A DNA stretch of 64,000 bases from Actinoallomurus soli (lineage in GTDB: Bacteria > Actinomycetota > Actinomycetes > Streptosporangiales > Streptosporangiaceae), in the NCBI RefSeq assembly GCF_024055715.1, contig NZ_JAMXMV010000002.1, positions 496,001 through 560,000 on the forward strand, written 5' to 3'. The position numbers were made by a program, and so were the translations under genes. Position 1 is the first letter of the stretch; each line of letters begins with the position of its first letter. Below are positions 59,394 through 64,000 of the stretch, piece after piece. The notes below the pieces were generated by a model. The model worked only from the letters and a program-made list of their open reading frames with translations, did no database searches and had not been told where the DNA came from.

Positions 59394-60547
59394 TCGAGAC
59401 CGCCGGCGCGGTCCGGGACCGCCCAGGCGGCGAGGGCGCAGAGCGCGAGCGCCGCGCCGAGGACGGTGGGGCCGGTCCAGCCGGCGGCGTCGAACAGGGC
59501 CGTGGTCGCGGCCGCTCCCAGGGCGGAGCCTAGGGAGTAGAAGACCATGTAGGCGCCGATGGTGGTGCTGGTGCGGTCGGGGTAGGCGGCGGTGAGAGTG
59601 TGCTGGTTGCTCACGTGCACGGCCTGCACGGCGAAGTCGAGCAGGAGCACGCCGAGGGTCAGCAGCGGCAGCGACCACGGAAGCTGTCCGATCGCGGCCC
59701 AGGAGGCGAGCAGGAGCGCGAGGGCGATGCCGGTGACCCGGCGCGCGTGCCCGGCATCGCTCCAGCGTCCGGAGCGGGCGGCACCGAGGGCTCCGGCGAG
59801 CCCGGCGATGCCGAAGAGCCCGATCCGCGCTTCACTGAGGTGCCACGGCGCCCCGGCCAGCGGCAGGGCCATGCCGCTCCACAGGGTGCCGAACGAGGCG
59901 AACAGGAAGAACGCGATCAGCCCGCGGCGGAGGAACACCGGCCGGGTGAACAGCCCGCCGAAGGACCGGAGGACCTGCCCGTACCGTGCCCGGTCCGGGC
60001 GGGCGTCGGCGGGCAGCAGGGTGAGGGTGAGCACCGCGAGGACGGCGGCGAGGATCGCCAGGGTGAGGTAGATGCTCCGCCATCCCCACAGGTCGGCGAG
60101 GACTCCCGCGATGACGCGGGCGCCGAGGATGCCGATGACCACGCCCGAGGTCACGATGCCGAGGTTGCGTCCGCGCTCGGCGGGCGGCGAGATCGACGCC
60201 GTGTACGCGACGGTGGTCTGCACGACCACCGCGAACACGCCCGCCGCGGCCAGCCCGGAGAACGCCGCCCAGGCCACCGGGGCGGCCGCGGTGATGGCCG
60301 TTCCCGCGGCCACCAGGGCGAGGTGCGCGGCGATCAGGCGCCTGCGGTCGAGCACGTCGCCCAACGGCACCAGCAGCACCAGTCCGGCCAGGTAGCCGAG
60401 CTGGCCGGTGGCCACGAACCCGCCGACCGAGTCGGCCGGAACTCCCAGGTCGCGTCCCATCGGGGCAAGCACCGGCTGCCCGGCGTAGACGCTCGCCACC
60501 GCGACCCCGCACACGACCGCGAGCAGCAGCCTGGTCCTCCGGTTCAC
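59351..60547 (-). CDS. MFS transporter
   Basis: 398 aa, twelve hydrophobic segments. GRDLGVPADSVGGFVATGQLGYLAGLVLLVPLGDVLDRR is the loop 2-3 motif of drug:H+ antiporters of the DHA1 group. The GTG at 60547 with GGAGCG before it is preferred; a TTG at 60559 is in frame as well. It overlaps the response regulator gene tail to tail by 43 bp. Divergent from an HxlR regulator with duplicated operator-like sequence between. Confidence 0.92.
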   Translation of the reverse strand: MNRRTRLLLAVVCGVAVASVYAGQPVLAPMGRDLGVPADSVGGFVATGQLGYLAGLVLLVPLGDVLDRRRLIAAHLALVAAGTAITAAAPVAWAAFSGLAAAGVFAVVVQTTVAYTASISPPAERGRNLGIVTSGVVIGILGARVIAGVLADLWGWRSIYLTLAILAAVLAVLTLTLLPADARPDRARYGQVLRSFGGLFTRPVFLRRGLIAFFLFASFGTLWSGMALPLAGAPWHLSEARIGLFGIAGLAGALGAARSGRWSDAGHARRVTGIALALLLASWAAIGQLPWSLPLLTLGVLLLDFAVQAVHVSNQHTLTAAYPDRTSTTIGAYMVFYSLGSALGAAATTALFDAAGWTGPTVLGAALALCALAAWAVPDRAGGLDQPGRVVGASPTTR

Positions 60548-60562
60548 GGCACGCTCCAATCA

Positions 60563-60616
60563 GTTTCATTTTGCAACTTTTCGGAGGCTAGGCCAGAATG
60601 GTTTCAATACGCAACT
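60563..60616. promoter_or_regulatory. Two direct repeats GTTTCA-N4-GCAACT between MFS and HxlR genes
   Basis: Copies at 60563-60578 and 60601-60616, 38 bp apart from start to start. The right copy ends five bases before the HxlR ribosome binding site GGAGGGG. This is a likely double operator for the HxlR protein, controlling both genes. Confidence 0.7.
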
Positions 60617-60629
60617 CTTTGGAGGGGTG

Positions 60630-61085
60630 ATGGCACGCGACGCCGACGGGCGGAGCCCCGCGTGGACGGACCCGAGCTGCCCGGTCGCCCGCACGGTCGA
60701 TCTGGTCGGCGACCGGTGGAGCCTGCTCATCATCCGCGACGCGATGGACGGCGCCCGCTCGTTCACCGACTTCCAGCAGCGCACCGGCATCGCCCGCAAC
60801 ATCCTCACCGAACGGCTCCGCAGGCTCACCGACCATGGCGTGCTCGCCCAGGTCGACGCCCCGTCGGGCAGACGCAGGCTGTACGCCCTCACCGAGACGG
60901 GCAAGGACCTCTTCCCCGTGATCGTCACGCTGCGACAGTGGGGCGAACGCCACGCCTTCGAAGCGGGTGAGACGCACTCGGTCCTGGTCGACGGTGACGG
61001 CGTCCCCGTGCCCGACCTCCGGCCGGTGGCGGCGAACGGATCGCCGCTGACGAGCGATACGACCTCGGTGCGCCGGCACACCTGA
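60630..61085 (+). CDS. HxlR family transcriptional regulator
   Basis: 151 aa. HxlR winged helix: CPVARTVDLVGDRWSLLIIRDAMDGARSFTDFQQRTGIARNILTERLRRL (as two parts), with C18 before the domain. A C-terminal extension of about 45 residues carries VLVDGDGVPVPDLRPV. The ATG at 60630 follows GGAGGGG. It is divergent from an MFS exporter, its likely target. Confidence 0.92.
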   Translation: MARDADGRSPAWTDPSCPVARTVDLVGDRWSLLIIRDAMDGARSFTDFQQRTGIARNILTERLRRLTDHGVLAQVDAPSGRRRLYALTETGKDLFPVIVTLRQWGERHAFEAGETHSVLVDGDGVPVPDLRPVAANGSPLTSDTTSVRRHT

Positions 61086-61108
61086 CCCCGTGCCGGCACG
61101 GCGCGGGG

Positions 61109-61351
61109 TCAACGCGGTCGAAGGTCCCGGCCGAGGAAGGCGAGGAGTCGCCCGTGGGCGGGGGCGCCGGCGGGTGCGGGGACCTCGGGCCCGAACATGC
61201 CGGGGCGGCGGAAGGCACCGAAGTCCATGCGGCGCATGGTCGTGAGCGGTTCCTCGCACGCGGGCTCGTCGATGAGCGCCTCCCGGCCACCGGCGATCGC
61301 CAGACCGGCGCCGTGGACGAGGACCTCGTTGAGGTGGATGAGCGCGGCCAT
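61109..61351 (-). pseudogene. C-terminal fragment of a TIGR03086/maleylpyruvate-isomerase-like protein
   Basis: 80 aa. The sequence LNEVLVHGAGLAIAGG and FGPEVPAPAGAPAHGRLLAFLGRD is the C-terminus of TIGR03086-type mycothiol/metal-binding proteins, which are normally about 190-200 aa and carry an N-terminal DinB-like helical bundle. Here only the C-terminal part remains, but it has its own GAGGAG ribosome binding site and ATG at 61351, 20 bp after the hydrolase. It might be expressed as a small protein; decay is the simpler reading. Confidence 0.6.
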
Positions 61352-61371
61352 CGGTCTCCTCGGGATGTCGA

Positions 61372-62586
61372 TCAGGCGGCGAAGACGTCGTCGAGCCAGT
61401 CGTAGACGCGGGCGAAGGCCAGGCGCTGGGCGCCGGACTGGCAGTGGGCGTCCGCGCCCTGGTCGGCACCGAACTCCAGCAGCGTCTTCGGACAGGTCAG
61501 GTGCTCGTACAGCAGCTCGGGCTGGCCCTTGAAGAACCCGTCGTCGGCGCCCGCGCAGACCAGGGTCGGGCAGGTGATCTTCTCGGCGATGCCCTCGCGC
61601 AGATGGTGGTCGAGGTAGGCCGCCCCGAACGCGCGCGGGGTGTCGGCGCCCATCACGTACATGCCGTGCTCGATGGCCCATCGCACCATGGGATTCCCGG
61701 CCATGGCCGCCTCCAGCATCGCGTCCAGGTCGGGGTCGTGGGCGGCGCGCAGCCGCCGTTCGGCCTCGGCGCGGTCGCCCGGGATAGGGGAGGTGGTGAT
61801 GACGCCGAGGTCGTAGACGCCGTCGAGGGCGATGACGGCGGCGACGCGGTGCTCGAACGCCGCGGCGCGTGGTGCGAGCAGGCCGCCCATGCTGGCGCCG
61901 AGCAGCGCGATCCGGGCCGGATCGACCTCCGGGATCGTGACGGCGTGGTCGATGACGGGGCCGACGACGTTCTCCCAGTCGGGGCGGAACGTCAGGCCCT
62001 GGTGGTGGCGGGTGCCCGGCTGGCCCGGCCCGTCGAAGGCCAGCACCGTGTATCCGCGCTCGACGGCCGCGGCGGCCCCGAAGAAGTGCATCTCCTCGAC
62101 CGTGCCGTCGAACCCGTTGTGCATCACCACGGTCGGCCGGGCGGTTCCGGAGTCGTCGGCCCGGTAGAGGTAGCCGGGCAGGACGGTGTCCTCGTAGGGG
62201 ATCGCCACCGGCTCGACGGCCGGGGTGAACAACGCCGCGGCCTGCCGGAAGCAGGAGACCGACGCGTCGTAGGCGTGCCGGATCCGCGGGTCTTCGGGGT
62301 CGCCGTGCAGGAAGAACTCGGCGTTGCGGTAGTAGTTCGACGCGCGCAGGAAGGCGTCGCGGGCGCTGACCCGGTGGCCACCGGCCAGGGCCGTCGCGCC
62401 CTCGGCGGCCACGCGGTCGGCGGTGGCCAGCCACTCGTCGTGCCACCCGTCGTAGTCGCCGGCGCTGATCCGCCGGACGGTCGTCACGACCTCGCCGAAG
62501 TCGGCGCCCCCGTAGGCGATGTGCCCGAGACTCCGCAGGGTCTCGTACCAGAACTGCGGGTTCCCAGGGAAGAACAGTGGTTCCAC
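61372..62586 (-). CDS. Alpha/beta hydrolase (2,6-dihydroxypseudooxynicotine-hydrolase-like)
   Basis: 404 aa. An N-terminal helical cap (about 130 residues, RASNYYRNAEFFLHGDPEDPR) precedes the hydrolase core: HNGFDGTVEEM, nucleophile elbow GASMGG, Asp in CAGADDGFFKG and His in GADAHCQSG. This cap layout is typical of C-C-bond hydrolases/FrsA-like enzymes. The GTG at 62586 with TAGGAGCC is the preferred start; an ATG at 62628 lies in the operator. Divergent from a TetR gene. Confidence 0.88.
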   Translation of the reverse strand: MEPLFFPGNPQFWYETLRSLGHIAYGGADFGEVVTTVRRISAGDYDGWHDEWLATADRVAAEGATALAGGHRVSARDAFLRASNYYRNAEFFLHGDPEDPRIRHAYDASVSCFRQAAALFTPAVEPVAIPYEDTVLPGYLYRADDSGTARPTVVMHNGFDGTVEEMHFFGAAAAVERGYTVLAFDGPGQPGTRHHQGLTFRPDWENVVGPVIDHAVTIPEVDPARIALLGASMGGLLAPRAAAFEHRVAAVIALDGVYDLGVITTSPIPGDRAEAERRLRAAHDPDLDAMLEAAMAGNPMVRWAIEHGMYVMGADTPRAFGAAYLDHHLREGIAEKITCPTLVCAGADDGFFKGQPELLYEHLTCPKTLLEFGADQGADAHCQSGAQRLAFARVYDWLDDVFAA

Positions 62587-62610
62587 GACGGCTCCTAAAG
62601 CAGGAATCGG

Positions 62611-62668
62611 CTGCGTTAGTGCGACCATAGGACTCGGCTCGCCGCAAACGCAAGTCCGGACTGCGTTA
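62611..62668. promoter_or_regulatory. Candidate TetR operators between hydrolase and TetR genes
   Basis: TGCGTTA occurs twice (62612-62618 and 62662-62668), and the second copy is part of AACGCAAGTCC/GGACTGCGTT (62647-62667), a near-perfect palindrome with one extra base. It fits an autoregulating TetR dimer and lies over both starts. Confidence 0.6.
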
Positions 62669-62679
62669 AGCTGAGGGCC

Positions 62680-63267
62680 ATGACGGAACGGCAGCGGGCC
62701 CGCAGGCCCGGCGGGCGCAGCGCCCGGGTCCGCGCGGCGGTGCACCGGGCGGTCACCGATCTGGTCACCGAACGTGGATACGGCGCCTTCACCGTGGGTG
62801 ACGTCGCGGCCCGCGCGGGCGTGGCCGACACGAGCGTCTACCGCCGCTGGGGCACCCTCGAGTCCCTGCTGATCGACGTGGTGATCACCCGGCTCACCGC
62901 CGGCTCCCCGATCCCCGACACCGGCACTCTGAAGGGCGACCTGCGCTCTTGGGCCGCCAATGTCGCCCGCGACATCACCGGGGACGAGGGACCCGCGGTG
63001 CTGCGCCTGGTCGTCGCCCTGTCGGGTGCGGGCGAGGCGGGCACGCAGGCCCGGGACCGGTTCCTGGACACACGCGCCCGCCAACTCCAGGAGATGCTCG
63101 ACCGCGCCCGGGAACGCGGCGAGGACCCGCCGGACGTCCTCGACCTGGTCGACCACATCCTGGCCCCGATGTACGTCCGCGTCCTGTTCGGAGCCGGCCC
63201 GCTCTCCCCCGCCTACGTCGACACGCTCGTCGACCGTCTCCTGTCCCCATCGGCCGACCGCGCATGA
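62680..63267 (+). CDS. TetR/AcrR family transcriptional regulator
   Basis: 195 aa. N-terminal HTH (FTVGDVAARAGVADTSVYRRWGTLESLL) and a C-terminal TetR_C ligand domain. It probably represses the divergent hydrolase gene. The ATG at 62680 follows GCTGAGGGCC. Confidence 0.92.
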   Translation: MTERQRARRPGGRSARVRAAVHRAVTDLVTERGYGAFTVGDVAARAGVADTSVYRRWGTLESLLIDVVITRLTAGSPIPDTGTLKGDLRSWAANVARDITGDEGPAVLRLVVALSGAGEAGTQARDRFLDTRARQLQEMLDRARERGEDPPDVLDLVDHILAPMYVRVLFGAGPLSPAYVDTLVDRLLSPSADRA

Positions 63268-63375
63268 CCGTCGTGGCGGACGTCTCGCGCGACGCCGTGG
63301 GCGACGATGCCGAACGCTCGGTGACCGCAGCCGCGAACCGGGACGAACGACCCAGGACAGCGATCGGTATGGCCG

Positions 63376-63630
63376 TCAGCCGAGCATTCCGCACGCCGGG
63401 CCGTACGGCCGGTCGGCGGGCGCCGGGTAGTCCTTGAGGTCGATGCGCGTGGCGAACCGGTCGGTCATCCACAGCATCGACGTGAGCAGGAACCTGCGCT
63501 TGAACATCTGGTTCCGCATCGCGATCCGGCCCTGGGTCGGTGGGGCGAGGAACGGCCCGGCGTTCCCCTTCCGCGCGATCCTGGCGTAACCGCGGAACTC
63601 CTCCTCGTACCGGCGGAACGCCACCATCCA
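63376..63630 (-). pseudogene. C-terminal remnant of an FAD-dependent monooxygenase
   Basis: About 80 codons. FRRYEEEFRGYARIARKGNAGPF and FKRRFLLTSMLWMTDRFATRIDLKDYP match the C-terminal helices of FAD-dependent hydroxylases. The frame is not preceded by any flavin-binding part: at about 63630 it meets an AfsR-like gene in another frame. Confidence 0.65.
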
Positions 63631-64000
63631 GCGGCGCGAGCGGCACGAGCGTCTCACCGGTGATGCCGAGGGGCTCGCGGCTCGTGGCCAGGATCCGCAG
63701 GCGCGGGCACTCGCCGAGGGCCCGGCGGGCCAGCGCGGCGGCGCCGGTGACGGTGTGCTCGCAGTTGTCGAGCACGAGCAGCAGCTCCCGGTCCGCGACG
63801 GCCGCGGCCAGGCGTCCGACCGGGTCCGGCGTCTCCAGGGACTGCAGTCCCGTCTCGCGCAGGCCGAGCGCGCCGAGGACCGCGTGCGGCACCTGGTCGT
63901 CGTCGTCCAGCGGGGACAGGTCGGCGAACGCGGCCTCGGCCCCGTCGCGGGCCGCCGCCTCGATCGCCAGCCGGGTCTTGCCGGCGCCGCCGGGCCCGAC
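63628..64000 (-). pseudogene. AfsR/LuxR-type regulator, NB-ARC part, cut at its 3' side
   Basis: The gene continues beyond the right edge. Walker A GPGGAGKTRLAIEAAA, DQVPHAVLGALGLRETG, Walker B LLLVLDNCEHT and SREPLGITGETLVPLAPL are those of AfsR-like STAND ATPases. After APL the homology stops, at about 63628, where the FAD-monooxygenase remnant begins in another frame. The helical repeats that should follow the ATPase are missing, so the protein is truncated. Confidence 0.75.

Noticed and set aside
1-64000. tRNA, rRNA, riboswitch and phage or plasmid features
   Set aside because: No cloverleaf-like sequence, rRNA signature, known riboswitch core, integrase or replication gene was seen on reading; a covariance-model scan would be needed to exclude small RNAs.

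Overview
The window is high-GC actinomycete chromosome. The codon bias, the 2-methylisoborneol encapsulin locus, a proteasome beta subunit, WhiJ/AbaA-like regulators and many SARP, WYL, HxlR and GntR regulators point to a filamentous actinobacterium. A Streptosporangiales/Thermomonosporaceae-like host is my guess; I see no rRNA, tRNA or marker gene that fixes it. No CRISPR array, insertion sequence or prophage was found.

Layout. 1-223 is the start of a DUF4118 sensor. 395-15132 is a compact biosynthetic cluster: a P450 divergent from a ten-gene, translationally coupled run coding for an FAD monooxygenase, a phytanoyl-CoA-type dioxygenase, two KAS III-like acyltransferases, an iterative type I PKS without ketoreductase (orsellinate-synthase type), a split transketolase, a GT20 (trehalose-6-phosphate-synthase/VldE-like) enzyme, a double-cupin protein and a GmhA-like SIS isomerase. 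The simplest reading is an orsellinate-type aryl acid made by the PKS, moved by the KAS III-like enzymes, and ester-linked to an unusual sugar or pseudo-sugar built by the last five genes. I do not recognise this combination as a known pathway. 15214-24748 holds regulators and housekeeping genes (GlxA-type, WYL, RidA, GAPDH, DUF2000/AraC, a PD-(D/E)XK protein, SARP, alpha/beta hydrolase).

24762-28420 is a complete 2-methylisoborneol operon: family 2B encapsulin shell, terpene cyclase cargo and GPP C-methyltransferase. 28640-39273 carries a decayed secreted-protein gene, a lipoprotein, CaiB/MaoC genes, an orphan proteasome beta subunit, a lipase, a GntR-ABC operon, an L,D-transpeptidase and a second P450. 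39413-46720 has a leaderless two-gene unit with an ImmA/IrrE protease, small secreted and membrane SH3-like proteins, a quinone reductase/HxlR pair and a lower-GC WhiJ/AbaA/DUF397 island with a truncated DUF397 gene.

46800-64000 mixes decayed fragments (FtsX permease, response-regulator relic, TIGR03086 fragment, and an AfsR-like/FAD-monooxygenase junction at the right edge) with intact genes: DoxX, FAH-family hydrolase, GH28, trypsin-like protease, SnoaL/ECF sigma pair, a two-permease ABC system next to a two-component system, MFS/HxlR and hydrolase/TetR pairs. Four unrelated proteins contain in-frame tandem repeats of 9, 15 or 24 bp, which suggests recent repeat expansion inside genes.
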